Positions 1-9,487 of a DNA stretch of 64,000 bases are shown piece after piece. The DNA comes from Acidobacteriota bacterium (lineage in GTDB: Bacteria; Acidobacteriota; Terriglobia; Terriglobales; Acidobacteriaceae). The notes under the pieces are model-generated. The model did no database searches. It worked only from the letters and a program-made list of their open reading frames with translations, and was not told the origin of the DNA. Position 1 is the first letter of the stretch. Each line of letters begins with the position of its first letter. A program made the position numbers and the translations under genes. The stretch lies in NCBI GenBank assembly GCA_013289795.1, contig JABCZH010000001.1, forward strand, positions 310,001 through 374,000. The letters are read 5' to 3'.

Positions 1-1746
1 ATCGAAGACCCGCGCCGCCTCAACCACGGCGCTTCCGCTGAAAGTGTGTTCGCGATGGTACAGGCGGGCCGTCATTACCACCACATCCTGTCGCAACGTA
101 TCTGTGGAGCGGAGGACGTCATTCAAGTAGTAGAGATTCCGCGGGTCGCGGACAGCCACTAAGACGTTCCCCGGACGAACGCCCAGTGCCCCGCTGCCGA
201 GTTCCTGGTTTCCATACACCCGGAACTGATCCAGATTCTCCGGCTTGCCGTGCCGCGCCTGGGTTACCTTGTGTTCGGAATAGGCGAAGATGGCGAAAAA
301 CACTGCGCTGAAGGTGACTCCGGCAATGGTGGCTTCCGTCTTGGTGAGCAGATTCACAAATGCGGTAGTGAGCAACACCGCGGAGATCACAATCAGTCCA
401 GCCGGCACTTCTTTACCGCCGATGTGGAAGTTTCCTGGCACTTTCCATTGGCGATTCAGCGGCTCGGTGTAGCGCAGCACCAGAACGGCTAACGACTTCA
501 GCGCAAAGCTCCAAATCACGCCGAACGCATACAACCCGGCCAGCACGTAAACATTGCCTTTGCTGAGGATAATGGTCAGCAATTGCATGCCTACGATCAT
601 GTTGATGATGCGATAGCTGGTGCCATAGCGGGGCTGAGGCTTCTGAAACCAGTCGGTGAGCACACCGTCTTCGGCCACGCGGTTCAACACGCCATTGGCG
701 CCAACGATCGAGGTATTCTGCGCGCCCGCCAGAATCAGAACTCCCACCACCACCACGAATCCGTGGAACAACAGCTTCAACACGATCGGGCCCGCCAGAT
801 ACATGGCAATTCCGCCGATCAGATTAGCGAAGTAGTCGGGCCTGACCTTGTCCGGGATCATCATCACCGCGAAGAAAGACACCAGCGAAGTGAACAGCAG
901 GCTGTAGACGAAAATCACCAGCCCGGTCTTTTCGAGATTCTTCAGCTTGGGGTGCTCGATCTCACGGTTGACCTGCGCCAGGGTCTCTTCGCCGCTCATG
1001 GCCAGAACCGAATGTCCGAATCCCACAAACAGAATGATCCAGGTCAGATGACTGAGCCAGGTGCCATGCAGCCAGCCCATCGATTCCCGCGTAATCGGCA
1101 CCACCCCCGGCTGGAGTGGGTTCGGCGGCAACTGGATGGGACCGCGGAGAATGGTGATGGTGCACCAAACGATCAGGATCACCACCATCACCGTGGTGAT
1201 AATCATGATTTGCAACGCCTTCTGGCTGGATTCGTGGATGCCCTGGATGTTCTTCCACCAGAAGTAGCAGACCACAATGCAGGCGAAAGCGGCCGCAAAC
1301 GTATTGTCCGGAAAAGATTGCAAAGGATGGCCGAGATAGCGGGCAATGTCTCCAATAAAGCCCGCGAGATACTGTCCGGCAGAGACCGCGCTAATGGGGC
1401 CGGTCAAAACGTAGTCGAAGAGCAGGGCGGAAACCGAGATCTTGGCCAGCGTGCCACCCATGGCTTCCTTGACCACGCGGTACACGCCGCCGCGAACGAA
1501 CATGCTGCTCGATTCGATATAGAGCGCTCGCACTGCATAGCTGAACAGCATGACCGCGAGGATGAACCAGGGTGCGCTCTTCCCGATGACTTTCTCGGCG
1601 TCACCGCCGGCGTAGTAAGCGGAGGACGCCAGGTCGGCGAGCACAATGGCCGACGCTCGCCAGAAAGAGATAAACGTCAGCATCACCGTCGTGGCAACGA
1701 AGACCTTGACCGCCGGCCGTGTGACGTTTTGTGTTGGGGATGACAT
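1..1746 (-). CDS. APC-superfamily permease, 3' end cut by window edge
   Basis: Reading leftwards from ATG at 1746 gives 582 open codons running off the window, so the C-terminus is missing. The protein is very hydrophobic, with about twelve membrane segments. It contains the APC-type sequence FVRGGVYRVVKEAMGG followed by FDYVLTGPISAVSAGQY, typical of amino-acid/polyamine/cation permeases. After the last membrane segment (around SEHKVTQARHGK) it continues as a soluble cytoplasmic domain, as in long APC members related to KimA-type transporters. The substrate cannot be read from sequence; amino acid or potassium uptake are the main options. No clear Shine-Dalgarno was seen before the ATG. The next gene upstream (RDD protein) is on the same strand. 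Confidence 0.8.
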   Translation of the reverse strand, partial: MSSPTQNVTRPAVKVFVATTVMLTFISFWRASAIVLADLASSAYYAGGDAEKVIGKSAPWFILAVMLFSYAVRALYIESSSMFVRGGVYRVVKEAMGGTLAKISVSALLFDYVLTGPISAVSAGQYLAGFIGDIARYLGHPLQSFPDNTFAAAFACIVVCYFWWKNIQGIHESSQKALQIMIITTVMVVILIVWCTITILRGPIQLPPNPLQPGVVPITRESMGWLHGTWLSHLTWIILFVGFGHSVLAMSGEETLAQVNREIEHPKLKNLEKTGLVIFVYSLLFTSLVSFFAVMMIPDKVRPDYFANLIGGIAMYLAGPIVLKLLFHGFVVVVGVLILAGAQNTSIVGANGVLNRVAEDGVLTDWFQKPQPRYGTSYRIINMIVGMQLLTIILSKGNVYVLAGLYAFGVIWSFALKSLAVLVLRYTEPLNRQWKVPGNFHIGGKEVPAGLIVISAVLLTTAFVNLLTKTEATIAGVTFSAVFFAIFAYSEHKVTQARHGKPENLDQFRVYGNQELGSGALGVRPGNVLVAVRDPRNLYYLNDVLRSTDTLRQDVVVMTARLYHREHTFSGSAVVEAARVFD

Positions 1747-1803
1747 GCCCAAAGGCTGGAACGAACGCAAACTTAGAAATCTAACACATTGGGCTGGAGC
1801 TTA

Positions 1804-3018
1804 TCAGTGAGGGGCAACCGCTGGCGTAGCTTTCCCTGCCTTCGGCGCCATGTAGGTGTGCGTGATCCGGTCATGCCAGCATAGTTCGTCCTCATCCAGA
1901 AAGCACCAGGCGTATCCCATGGCGAGTGAGAGCCCGGAAAGGATCGATGCCAATACCCTCCAGCGGCGGAGACGGCGGGGAACAGCCCGGCCGTCGAACC
2001 GGTGCAGCTCCAGCTTGGCCAATTTCAGTCCTGGCGTGCTCCCAGCGTGTACCAGCAGAAGGTACTCGTATGCCGCCCAGAACGCGGCCAGCAGACCTGC
2101 CGCCACCGGTACCCACTGCCACAGCGGCGGTGCGATCGCCGTAATGCGGAAAAATATATAAGCGAAGGCTGAGAACGCGGCGGCTACCAACACGGCATCC
2201 GTCATCCCGGCCAGAATTCGTCGAGTCAGCCTCGCAGGCTTCAGCGGTAACTCGAAACCCGGCCTTCGCTCGTCCTTAGGCTGCTCCGATGATTCAATCG
2301 AGATGCCGCCGAGGGCAGGGGGCGGAGGTAAGACCTCCGGTACTTCCAGGATGCGCGGACGGTGGAACACCGGCTCTGCCAGCTCTTCCACGACAACCGG
2401 TGGCACGAACAAAGAACGAGGGAAGGCCAGAATCTTGCCGGCACTGTCTCGCGGTTCAGCGGCCGGGACATCGTGCACAGGCTGGGTGGTTTGTGGCTCC
2501 ACGACCGGAGCAGGGTCGGGATCCATGGTAATGGCCAGCTGTCCACTGGTTTGGAACACTGCCGGGCTGCTCGGCTGCGCGATCAGCGAAGGCTCAGCGG
2601 ACTCAAACTTCAAATGCAGCGAGGGATAGCGCGGAGCCCGCGGGCGCCTGCCCCGGTAGTGATTGACTCTGGCCGCTACCTCCCGGCGCCAGGAATCCAG
2701 TTCTGGGGGCTGACAAGGGCTCTCAGGCGTCACGACAGCCGTGCTCTCATCGTTCGTTCCCTCGCTCTGAGAAACTGTCGGCAGCGAATTGTTGGCGTTC
2801 GCCGGGCCGACCGGCGGTTCGGCATATTCCAAAACAAATCGTGGGGAGGGCTGAACCGACTTTTCTTCCAGGCTGGCGGCAAATTGCTCTTCGCTGACAC
2901 CGAATGCTTCAGGATCAATCAGCCTCGGGGTTGGCCCGGGCGCGGAGTCCGCATCAGGTTGGAATCTGGATTTCATCACAGGAGCAAAATCAGCAGCCAT
3001 GTGGCCGCAGCCCAGCAT
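1804..3018 (-). CDS. RDD-family membrane protein with long disordered N-terminus
   Basis: The C-terminal 140 residues form an RDD domain: RRILAGMTDAVLVAAAFSAF opens the first membrane helix, a second helix follows, then STPGLKLAKLELHR and WHDRITHTYM. The first 260 or so residues are rich in Pro, Glu and Ser with no fold visible, probably a cytoplasmic disordered region. RDD proteins are small inner-membrane proteins of mostly unknown role, some linked to ion exchange. The gene diverges from lptD with roughly 110 bp between starts. The start is uncertain: ATGs at 3018, 3000 and 2976 are all in frame and none has a good ribosome site at normal spacing. Confidence 0.75.
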   Translation of the reverse strand: MLGCGHMAADFAPVMKSRFQPDADSAPGPTPRLIDPEAFGVSEEQFAASLEEKSVQPSPRFVLEYAEPPVGPANANNSLPTVSQSEGTNDESTAVVTPESPCQPPELDSWRREVAARVNHYRGRRPRAPRYPSLHLKFESAEPSLIAQPSSPAVFQTSGQLAITMDPDPAPVVEPQTTQPVHDVPAAEPRDSAGKILAFPRSLFVPPVVVEELAEPVFHRPRILEVPEVLPPPPALGGISIESSEQPKDERRPGFELPLKPARLTRRILAGMTDAVLVAAAFSAFAYIFFRITAIAPPLWQWVPVAAGLLAAFWAAYEYLLLVHAGSTPGLKLAKLELHRFDGRAVPRRLRRWRVLASILSGLSLAMGYAWCFLDEDELCWHDRITHTYMAPKAGKATPAVAPH

Positions 3019-3126
3019 GTTTTCGGGAATAGGAACGCCTCCGAACTTTGCCTGTCAGGCCGTCCCCGTGCTAACGTCACCGTACCCCCGAGTGAAGTCT
3101 GCTCCGGGGAAGTTCGTGCGCTTCCG

Positions 3127-5586
3127 ATGAGTTCCCGCACACGATTTCTTATCACGGCAACGTTCGTCTGTCACCTGATACTCGCTGTTTCACTAGTTAC
3201 CAGCCAGTTGCTTTCTCCTTCTGCCGCGGCACAGGATTTGCCCAACACATCTTCTCCCCTTCGCGGAGAGGACGTCACCATCACCGCCCTCCAGCAGGAG
3301 AAGCAAGGTACGCTCTACCAATTGCATGGAAACGCCGAAATTCACTACGGGACCTACATCCTGCGCGCCGACGAAATGTCATACAACTCGGAAACCGGCG
3401 ACTCGAAGGCTGTGGGTCACGTCGTGCTCGAAGGCGGGCCCAACGACGAGCGCATCCATGCCAGGCGCGGCACCTACAACCTGCGCTCCGAGATCGGAAG
3501 ATTCGAGAATGTCACCGGAAGTATCGGCATGCAGCTCCATGGACGCCGGCTTATGCTCACTTCGGCGAATCCGTTTGTCTTCACCGGGGCCGCAGTCGAG
3601 AAAAACGGGCCCGACCACTACAAGGTTTACGACGGGGTTGTGACCACCTGTGAGTTGCCCCGCCCCAAGTGGGACTTCCATGCCCACGAGGTTGTGGTTG
3701 AGGTCGGGGGCACTGCGAAAATCTACCACAGCACCTTTGCCATCGAAGGTATTCCAGTTATTTATTTTCCATTTGCCACGTTGCCGGCACAGACCCTGCC
3801 GCGGCAAACCGGCTTTCTCATTCCCAACCTCGGATTTTCCTCCACTAAAGGCACCATCTTCGGGGAATCGGTATTTTGGGCGATCAATCGCAGCATGGAT
3901 GCCCACATTGGGACCGAATACTTTTCCAAGCGGGGCTGGGCGCCCCAGGGCGAATTTCGCGCCCGGCCCAGCGATAAATCGTTCGTGGATTTGAACTATT
4001 ACAGCGTGCTTGACCGCGGCATTGGCAATCCCCACGTGGATCAGGGCGGCGAGGAAGCGCGTCTGACGGCAGAGGGCGAGTTTGGCCACAACCTCCGCGG
4101 CGTTGCCGACATCGACTATCTGAGTTCTTTCGTCTTTCGCCTGGCCTTCAGTGAGACCTTCACCCAGGCCGTCAACTCTGAAGTCAAGTCCGATGCCTTT
4201 CTTTCCAATACGACCCGCGGCTTTTTCTATAACCTCTCCATGCACCGCTATCAGGATTTTGAGAGCTCGACTCACGGCGATGTCATCACCATTCTCCACG
4301 CCCCCGGAGTGGAGTTGTCGAGTGTCGATCAGCCGCTGGGACGGTCTCCTTTCTACTGGTCGTACGATGCGGCGCTTGAGGGCCTCTCCCGTAGCGATCC
4401 CTCCTTCGGCACCACGCCTTCCTTCAGCACCGCTCCCTTGATCGGGCGGTTCGACCTAAGTCCGACTCTGTCGTTGCCGTTGCAGTTGCACGGATGGTCA
4501 GTTCGCCCCGAGCTCTCCGTCCGGGACACCGCCTACACCCAGGACCTCCGGACTCTTCCGAACGGAGAAAGACTAGCCGTTTCCGACAGCATCAACCGCA
4601 AGGCTTTGGATGCTTCCCTCGAAGTTCGCCCTCCCGCTCTGAGCCGGGTCTTTGATCGTGAGGTTCTGGGGCGCAAGTGGAAACACGTGATCGAGCCGCG
4701 TGTGGTTTATACCTACGTAACCGGGGTCAGTAACTTCTCCAACATCCTTCGCTTCGATCAGCGCGATATTCTCAGCAACACTGATGAAGTGCAATACGGC
4801 TTTGTCCAGCGCCTTTATGCCAGGCGGACCTCCGGCAAACCAGACTGCGGCCAGCCGGGCATGCCGGCCCTGTTCATTGGGGGCGTAGCTCCCCACAGCC
4901 CTGTGCCGTGGCAGCGGCAACAAACTCCCGTGGATGCGCCCTGCGAAAACGGAACTCAGGTGCGGGAAGTTGTTACCTGGGAGCTGGCACAAAAATACTT
5001 TCTCAATCCTACATTCGGAGATGCGCTGGTCCCGGGCCGAAGCAATGTACTGACCAGCACCGTTGATCTGACCGGCATTGCCTTTCTGAGCTCTGCCCGC
5101 CATCTGTCGCCGCTGGTCTCCCGCCTGCGCATTCAGACCAGCGCCAAGACCGATGTCGAGTGGGACATGGACTACGACTTCACCCTGGGCCACATGACCG
5201 CCAGCACGGTGCTGGTCAATTATCAGCTGGGACCACTCACGCTCGGGGGCGGCGATGCTTTTCTCCAGGTGCCCCCCGAAACCACCAACACCACTGCAAC
5301 GCCCTCGCCGCAAGCGTTCAACCAGTTCCGGCTCTTGATGGGCTATGGTCACACTGGCAAGCGGGGTCTGAGCGCCGCTACCAACATCGGCTTCGACGCG
5401 GATCTGGGGTTCCTGCAGTACGCCGCCGCGCAAACCACCTACAACTGGGATTGCTGCGGCTTCAGCGTTGAATTCCGGCGCTTTGCTCTGGGATCAGTAC
5501 GCAACGAGAATCAATATCGCTTCACCTTCGCGCTGGCGAACCTGGGATCGCTGGGAAATTTGAGGCGGGCGGAGAGATTATTTTGA
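3127..5586 (+). CDS. lptD: LPS-assembly outer membrane protein LptD
   Basis: The 819-residue protein starts MSSRTRFLITATF with a signal peptide ending near SAAAQD. An OstA/LptA-like beta-jellyroll follows (residues 50-190; QLHGNAEIHYGTYILRADEM, RIHARRGTYNLRSE), then a long beta-barrel rich in alternating aromatic strands ending in LGNLRRAERLF. LptD with LptE inserts lipopolysaccharide into the outer leaflet, so this indicates an LPS-bearing outer membrane. The open frame extends upstream to 2362, but that part overlaps the divergent RDD gene and lacks export features, so ATG 3127 is chosen. An Acidobacteria-type Cys-poor barrel makes disulfide control like that of E. coli unlikely. Confidence 0.9.
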   Translation: MSSRTRFLITATFVCHLILAVSLVTSQLLSPSAAAQDLPNTSSPLRGEDVTITALQQEKQGTLYQLHGNAEIHYGTYILRADEMSYNSETGDSKAVGHVVLEGGPNDERIHARRGTYNLRSEIGRFENVTGSIGMQLHGRRLMLTSANPFVFTGAAVEKNGPDHYKVYDGVVTTCELPRPKWDFHAHEVVVEVGGTAKIYHSTFAIEGIPVIYFPFATLPAQTLPRQTGFLIPNLGFSSTKGTIFGESVFWAINRSMDAHIGTEYFSKRGWAPQGEFRARPSDKSFVDLNYYSVLDRGIGNPHVDQGGEEARLTAEGEFGHNLRGVADIDYLSSFVFRLAFSETFTQAVNSEVKSDAFLSNTTRGFFYNLSMHRYQDFESSTHGDVITILHAPGVELSSVDQPLGRSPFYWSYDAALEGLSRSDPSFGTTPSFSTAPLIGRFDLSPTLSLPLQLHGWSVRPELSVRDTAYTQDLRTLPNGERLAVSDSINRKALDASLEVRPPALSRVFDREVLGRKWKHVIEPRVVYTYVTGVSNFSNILRFDQRDILSNTDEVQYGFVQRLYARRTSGKPDCGQPGMPALFIGGVAPHSPVPWQRQQTPVDAPCENGTQVREVVTWELAQKYFLNPTFGDALVPGRSNVLTSTVDLTGIAFLSSARHLSPLVSRLRIQTSAKTDVEWDMDYDFTLGHMTASTVLVNYQLGPLTLGGGDAFLQVPPETTNTTATPSPQAFNQFRLLMGYGHTGKRGLSAATNIGFDADLGFLQYAAAQTTYNWDCCGFSVEFRRFALGSVRNENQYRFTFALANLGSLGNLRRAERLF

Positions 5587-5637
5587 ATCTGGAACTGCTT
5601 TCACCTCAGTACAGTCGACGTGGGGGAGGGTCGCCGT

Positions 5638-6096
5638 TCAGATCGGACTCCCTTCAAATCCACTGAGAATCGCAGCTTGCAGCAGTGTTTGATCGGCGGT
5701 CACGAATACCCGGCCTTGAGGTGTGTTTCCGCACCATTCCAACGCCGCTGCCAATTGGAGTGCATCCGCTGCTCGCAGGTCGTAGTGATTCACCAGTAAC
5801 GCCGCTTGTGCTCGCAGCGCATCGGACGGCTGCACAACTGACCATGCGTCGGCGAGAGCTGCTGCCAGCCCGCGGGCCTGGATCCACTCGCCGGGGTCGA
5901 GTTGCTTCATGCGTACCAGCCTTGCCAGGGCGCTTGCGATCTCGACGGACGTGGCCCACCACACAACTACCTCGTAGCTCTTGTACAAAGTGATGGCCTG
6001 GGGTGTAGTTCCCTGACGGACACAGAGAGGTACCAGTGCGCTCGTGTCCCAAAATGCCGAAAGCCGGGCTACCGGTTTTCCCGTTCTCTCCGCCAT
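5638..6096 (-). CDS. PIN-domain ribonuclease toxin (VapC-like)
   Basis: The 152-residue PIN domain has the four expected acidic positions: Asp17 in FWDTSALV, Glu52 in TSVEIASAL, the Asp in RAADALQLAAAL and the Asp in VTADQTLLQAA. Such toxins cleave tRNA or rRNA with Mg2+ when not bound by their antitoxin. The start lies 28 bp inside the upstream antitoxin gene, so the two are co-translated as a standard toxin-antitoxin pair. The target RNA is unknown. The gene is convergent with lptD, with about 50 bp between stops and no obvious terminator. Confidence 0.85.
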   Translation of the reverse strand: MAERTGKPVARLSAFWDTSALVPLCVRQGTTPQAITLYKSYEVVVWWATSVEIASALARLVRMKQLDPGEWIQARGLAAALADAWSVVQPSDALRAQAALLVNHYDLRAADALQLAAALEWCGNTPQGRVFVTADQTLLQAAILSGFEGSPI

Positions 6097-6356
6097 ACCT
6101 TCTCCATAACATCATCGGGAACATTGCCCGGCGGTTCTGGCCAAGCGACCGGTGAACGCGGCTTTTTCAACGGGGGCGCGAGAACACCCCGCGCCACTAG
6201 CCGCCGTTCCTGCTCGGAGCGATCTTCCAACCGGCAGGGGATGATGCGGGCCACGGGCTGGTTGCGGTCGCAGACCAGGACTTCCTCGCCGTCCTTCACC
6301 AGTTGGAGATGGGCGCTAAGCCTCGCTTTGAGGTCGCTGATATTTACCGTACGCAC
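6069..6356 (-). CDS. Phd/YefM-type antitoxin of the PIN toxin
   Basis: The 95-residue protein starts at GTG (MRTVNISDLKARLSAHL) with the Phd/YefM N-terminal fold: NISDLKARLSAHLQLVKDGEEVLVCDRNQPVARIIP. This part dimerises and binds DNA. The charged C-terminal tail, rich in Pro and Arg, would wrap the PIN toxin. The overlap with the toxin start (6096) supports pairing. Such antitoxins repress their own promoter; an imperfect TGAC-7-GTCA inverted repeat lies about 20 bp upstream of the start. Confidence 0.85.
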   Translation of the reverse strand: MRTVNISDLKARLSAHLQLVKDGEEVLVCDRNQPVARIIPCRLEDRSEQERRLVARGVLAPPLKKPRSPVAWPEPPGNVPDDVMEKVWRRERENR

Positions 6357-6375
6357 GGCTCTATTCTAACATATA

Positions 6376-6390
6376 TGACCATAATAGTCA
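6376..6390 (-). promoter_or_regulatory. Possible autoregulatory operator/promoter of the toxin-antitoxin pair
   Basis: TGAC and GTCA half-sites are separated by CATAATA in an AT-rich stretch just upstream of the antitoxin GTG. Read on the minus strand, TATTAT in the spacer could be a -10 element about 25 bp before the start. The position fits a Phd-type operator, but the half-sites are only four bases long. Confidence 0.3.
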
Positions 6391-6465
6391 CATTGCTGTT
6401 TTGGCAATGAAATCATGGTGATGCGGCCAGAAACGCCTGCCCTCCTCCCGTATTAAAATAATCAT

Positions 6466-7308
6466 GTGCCCCTATCCCCCGAACTGACTGCCAAGCGCGC
6501 TTCGCTGGACGACCGCATTCGCGCGCTCGGCCGGACTCTGGTCGCCTATTCCGGCGGCGTCGATTCCGCTTTCCTCGCGTGGTCGGCCCACCAGGTGCTT
6601 GGCGCGGATATGTTGGCAGGCATCGCCGACTCACCCAGCCTGGCTCGTGCCCAACTCGCTGACGCGATCGCCTTCGCCCGCGAGCAGGGAATTCCCCTCG
6701 AGATCATTGCCACAGCTGAGTTCGATCGTCCTGAATACATTCGTAACGATGCGGCGCGCTGCTTCCATTGCAAAGACGAGTTGTTCACGGTGATGCAGGA
6801 TCTCTGCCAGCGACGCGGATTCGACTCCATCGCCTACGGTGTCAACCTCGACGATCAAAGCGACTTCCGTCCCGGCCAGATGGCGGCCCAGCGCCATCAA
6901 GTGGCCGCGCCGCTGCTGGAAGCGGGTTTGACCAAGCTGGAGATTCGGGACCTCGCCCGTGATGCTAGCCTGCGTATTTGGGACAAGCCTGCCTCCGCCT
7001 GCTTGTCGTCCCGCATCGAGTACGGCCGCCCGGTGACCCCTGCGGTGCTGCGCGTCGTCGAGCAGGGCGAAGACTCCCTGCGCTCCCTCGGCTTTCGTCA
7101 ATTTCGTGTCCGTCATCACGGAGACATTGTTCGCATCGAGATTGCCGCTGACGAGATGCCTCGCGCTCTGGCGCCCGAAATGGCCGCCGAATTCACTCGC
7201 ATCTTTAAGTCCCTGGGCTTCAAGTTCGTAACTCTTGACCTCGAAGGCTTCCGCTCCGGGTCGCTGAACACGCTTCTCCCCGTGAGCCTGCTTGCCCGCC
7301 AGCACTGA
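6466..7308 (+). CDS. larE: ATP-dependent sacrificial sulfur transferase LarE
   Basis: A PP-loop ATPase of 280 residues. The pyrophosphate-binding motif is VAYSGGVDSAFLA (residues 26-38), followed by RCFHCKDELF and, further on, DKPASACLSSRIEYG. The Cys in ACLSSR is at the position of the sacrificial cysteine of lactobacillus LarE. LarE adenylates and thiolates the pyridinium dicarboxylate precursor of the nickel-pincer nucleotide cofactor of LarA-type racemases/epimerases. The start is GTG 6466; an ATG two bases upstream is out of frame. No larA, larB or larC is in the window, so the client enzyme lies elsewhere or the protein serves another sulfur transfer. Confidence 0.88.
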   Translation: MPLSPELTAKRASLDDRIRALGRTLVAYSGGVDSAFLAWSAHQVLGADMLAGIADSPSLARAQLADAIAFAREQGIPLEIIATAEFDRPEYIRNDAARCFHCKDELFTVMQDLCQRRGFDSIAYGVNLDDQSDFRPGQMAAQRHQVAAPLLEAGLTKLEIRDLARDASLRIWDKPASACLSSRIEYGRPVTPAVLRVVEQGEDSLRSLGFRQFRVRHHGDIVRIEIAADEMPRALAPEMAAEFTRIFKSLGFKFVTLDLEGFRSGSLNTLLPVSLLARQH

Positions 7309-7411
7309 CCCGTTGCACACGCTCGGGGCCCAATGCCTCTGCCGCCCGTACCGGCGCTGCTCCGTATGAGATAATCTTGCTTTGTATCCAATGTACAGGC
7401 GGTTTCTAACG

Positions 7412-8347
7412 ATGTTCGTACGGCGATCGATTTTTGTCCTGGTGCTGGTTTGTCTGGGTTGCTCTGCCCAATCGGCGCCACCCGACCAGGTAATGCGCAT
7501 TGAGCGTCAGGTGCGTACCTACTATTCTGTGCCTGCGGCGGTGAAGATCACGGTGGGGCCGCTTCGGACCAGCGAATTTCCCGGTTATGATGCGCTAACC
7601 GTCCACATGGACAGCATCGAAAAGAAAGCTGATTACGATTTCCTGCTCTCCAAGGACGGCAAGACGCTGCTGCGGATGACCAAGCTGGACCTCACCAAGG
7701 ATCCCTATGCCGAGAATGTGAAGAAAATCAGCGTTGGCGATCGCCCGATTCGCGGCAAGAAGGACGCCAAGGTGGTAGTGGTCAATTACGACGACTTCCA
7801 GTGTCCGTTCTGCTCCCGCATGCACCAGACCCTGTTTCCAGAGATGCTGAAGGAATATGGGGACCGGGTGGAATTTGTGTACAAGGACTATCCCCTGGCG
7901 GAGATTCATCCGTGGGCCACGCATGCAGCGGTCGATGCCAACTGTTTGGCCGCACAGAACGGCGACGCCTACTGGGATTTGGCGGATTATCTCCATAACA
8001 ATCAGCGGGAGATCAGCGCGGCCGGGCAAACCCGTGACCTGCAATTCGCGGCCCTGGACCGCTTGACCACGCTGCAAGGGCAGAAACACGAACTGGACCA
8101 GACGAAGCTGCAATCGTGCATCAAGGCGCAAAACGATGATGCCATCAAGGCTTCCGTGCACGAGGGCGACAGCCTGGGGGTTAACGCCACTCCGACCATG
8201 TTCGTGAACGGACAGGAAATAGATGGCGTGGTTTCGGCCTCGGAATTCCGTACGGTGCTGGATGCGGCCCTGCAGCAAGCGGGTGTTCCCGTGCCCGCCC
8301 AATCCGCCCAGGCAGCACCGGGCGGGTCTCAAGCGTCCGACAAGTAA
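7412..8347 (+). CDS. Exported DsbA-family thioredoxin-fold protein
   Basis: The protein starts MFVRRSIFVLVLVCLGCSAQ, an export signal that may be a lipoprotein signal (Cys after LG) though the lipobox is imperfect. Residues 20-110 are a small N-terminal domain. The thioredoxin fold carries the active site FQCPFCSRMHQ and a cis-Pro in VNATPTMFVNGQ. It ends in an Ala/Pro/Gln-rich tail. The layout matches DsbA/DsbG-like periplasmic thiol oxidoreductases found beside SurA-like chaperones, and the next gene is one. ATG 7412 is preceded by AGGCGG at nine bases; an in-frame ATG at 7391 is the alternative. Confidence 0.85.
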   Translation: MFVRRSIFVLVLVCLGCSAQSAPPDQVMRIERQVRTYYSVPAAVKITVGPLRTSEFPGYDALTVHMDSIEKKADYDFLLSKDGKTLLRMTKLDLTKDPYAENVKKISVGDRPIRGKKDAKVVVVNYDDFQCPFCSRMHQTLFPEMLKEYGDRVEFVYKDYPLAEIHPWATHAAVDANCLAAQNGDAYWDLADYLHNNQREISAAGQTRDLQFAALDRLTTLQGQKHELDQTKLQSCIKAQNDDAIKASVHEGDSLGVNATPTMFVNGQEIDGVVSASEFRTVLDAALQQAGVPVPAQSAQAAPGGSQASDK

Positions 8348-8411
8348 CCAGAGCAGCAGCAGAACCGTAGTGGCTGCGTAAGGCGTAGAGAAACGTGTGG
8401 AGAAAAATCGA

Positions 8412-9482
8412 GTGAAGACTAACTTGCCATCACGTCGCTACCTGACCCCAACCGTAATTGCGTTGCTGCTCGCCGCCGGCATCGGGTGCGGGACCAAGCA
8501 AGTCGGCGACGACGTCGCTGCCTCCGTGGACGGCCGCAAGATCTATCGCACCGACGTGGAGAAGTACTACCAGAATCAGACCGCTGGCACGCAACAGCAG
8601 CAGCCCGTGGGTGAGCAAGCCACCAGTTTGCGCCTCAGCATCCTGCGTGAGTTGATTGACAACGAGATCCTCATGCGCCGCGCCGAGAAGCTCGGCCTGC
8701 TGGCCACCGACGATGAAGTAGAACGCAAACTCAACGAGATCAAGTCGCCTTATACCAAGGAGGAATTCGACGCCCGGCTTGGCGAGAAGAAGATTACGGT
8801 GGACGATTTCAAACGCGATCTCCGCCGCTCTCTCACCGTCGACAAAGTCCTCAACAAGGAAGTGACCTCGAAGATCAACATTTCCGATCAGGACGTCACC
8901 GGCTACTACAACGCTCATAAGGCGGAATTCAATTTGATTGAGCCGCAATACCACCTGGCGCACATCTTTGTGACCACCGCGCCCAATCCCCAGGTACATA
9001 ACCTGAAGAACGACAAAGCCCAGAACGAGGCCGATGCCCGCAAGAAGATTCAGATGATTTTGAACCGGCTCGATAGTGGCGACGACTTTGCCACTCTGGC
9101 GATGAATTTGTCCGAAGATCCGGAGACCTCAGGCAACGGTGGAGATCTGGGCTTCGCTCCCGAATCTTCGTTGAAGAATACCGATCCGGTGACTCGTGAT
9201 ACCGTGATGAAACTCAAGCCGGGCCAATACAGCCAGATCGTCACGGTCATGAACCCGATGACCAAACAACTGGTCGGCTTTCGGGTGGTGAAGCTGATCG
9301 CGAAGGAACCCGCGGGACAACGTGAACTGGCGGATCCCCGGGTGCAGGAGGCCGTTCGCTCCCAACTGCGCGACCGGCGCGAGCAGTTGCTGAAGTCGGC
9401 ATACTACGAGGTTCTGCGCGACCAAGCCAAGGTGGAGAACTATTACGCGGAAAAGATCCTGCAGGGCAACGGCGTGCAGTAG
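8412..9482 (+). CDS. SurA/PpiC-type peptidyl-prolyl isomerase lipoprotein
   Basis: The N-terminus has a signal and lipobox (LLLAAGIGC), followed by a SurA_N-like helical domain (residues 30-175: VDGRKIYRTDVEKYYQNQ, RELIDNEILMRRAEKLG). A parvulin domain follows (YHLAHIFVTTAP, LNRLDSGDDFATLAMNLSED, GGDLGFAPESSL). It ends in a C-terminal helix. It is predicted to help outer-membrane proteins, including LptD, cross the periplasm. GTG 8412 is preferred because GGAG lies nine bases upstream; an in-frame GTG at 8397 has no such site. It follows the DsbA-like gene by 64 bp on the same strand, suggesting one envelope-folding unit. Confidence 0.88.
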   Translation: MKTNLPSRRYLTPTVIALLLAAGIGCGTKQVGDDVAASVDGRKIYRTDVEKYYQNQTAGTQQQQPVGEQATSLRLSILRELIDNEILMRRAEKLGLLATDDEVERKLNEIKSPYTKEEFDARLGEKKITVDDFKRDLRRSLTVDKVLNKEVTSKINISDQDVTGYYNAHKAEFNLIEPQYHLAHIFVTTAPNPQVHNLKNDKAQNEADARKKIQMILNRLDSGDDFATLAMNLSEDPETSGNGGDLGFAPESSLKNTDPVTRDTVMKLKPGQYSQIVTVMNPMTKQLVGFRVVKLIAKEPAGQRELADPRVQEAVRSQLRDRREQLLKSAYYEVLRDQAKVENYYAEKILQGNGVQ

Positions 9483-9487
9483 CCATC

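Noticed and set aside
583-1743. Long plus-strand ORF over the APC permease
   Set aside because: It is rich in His, Asp and Gln and lies antisense to a clear multi-helix permease in the opposite frame; it is a composition shadow.
3379-5433. Long minus-strand ORFs (3379-4299 and 4573-5433) inside lptD
   Set aside because: LptD reads through with full domain structure; the antisense frames have no motif and no ribosome sites.
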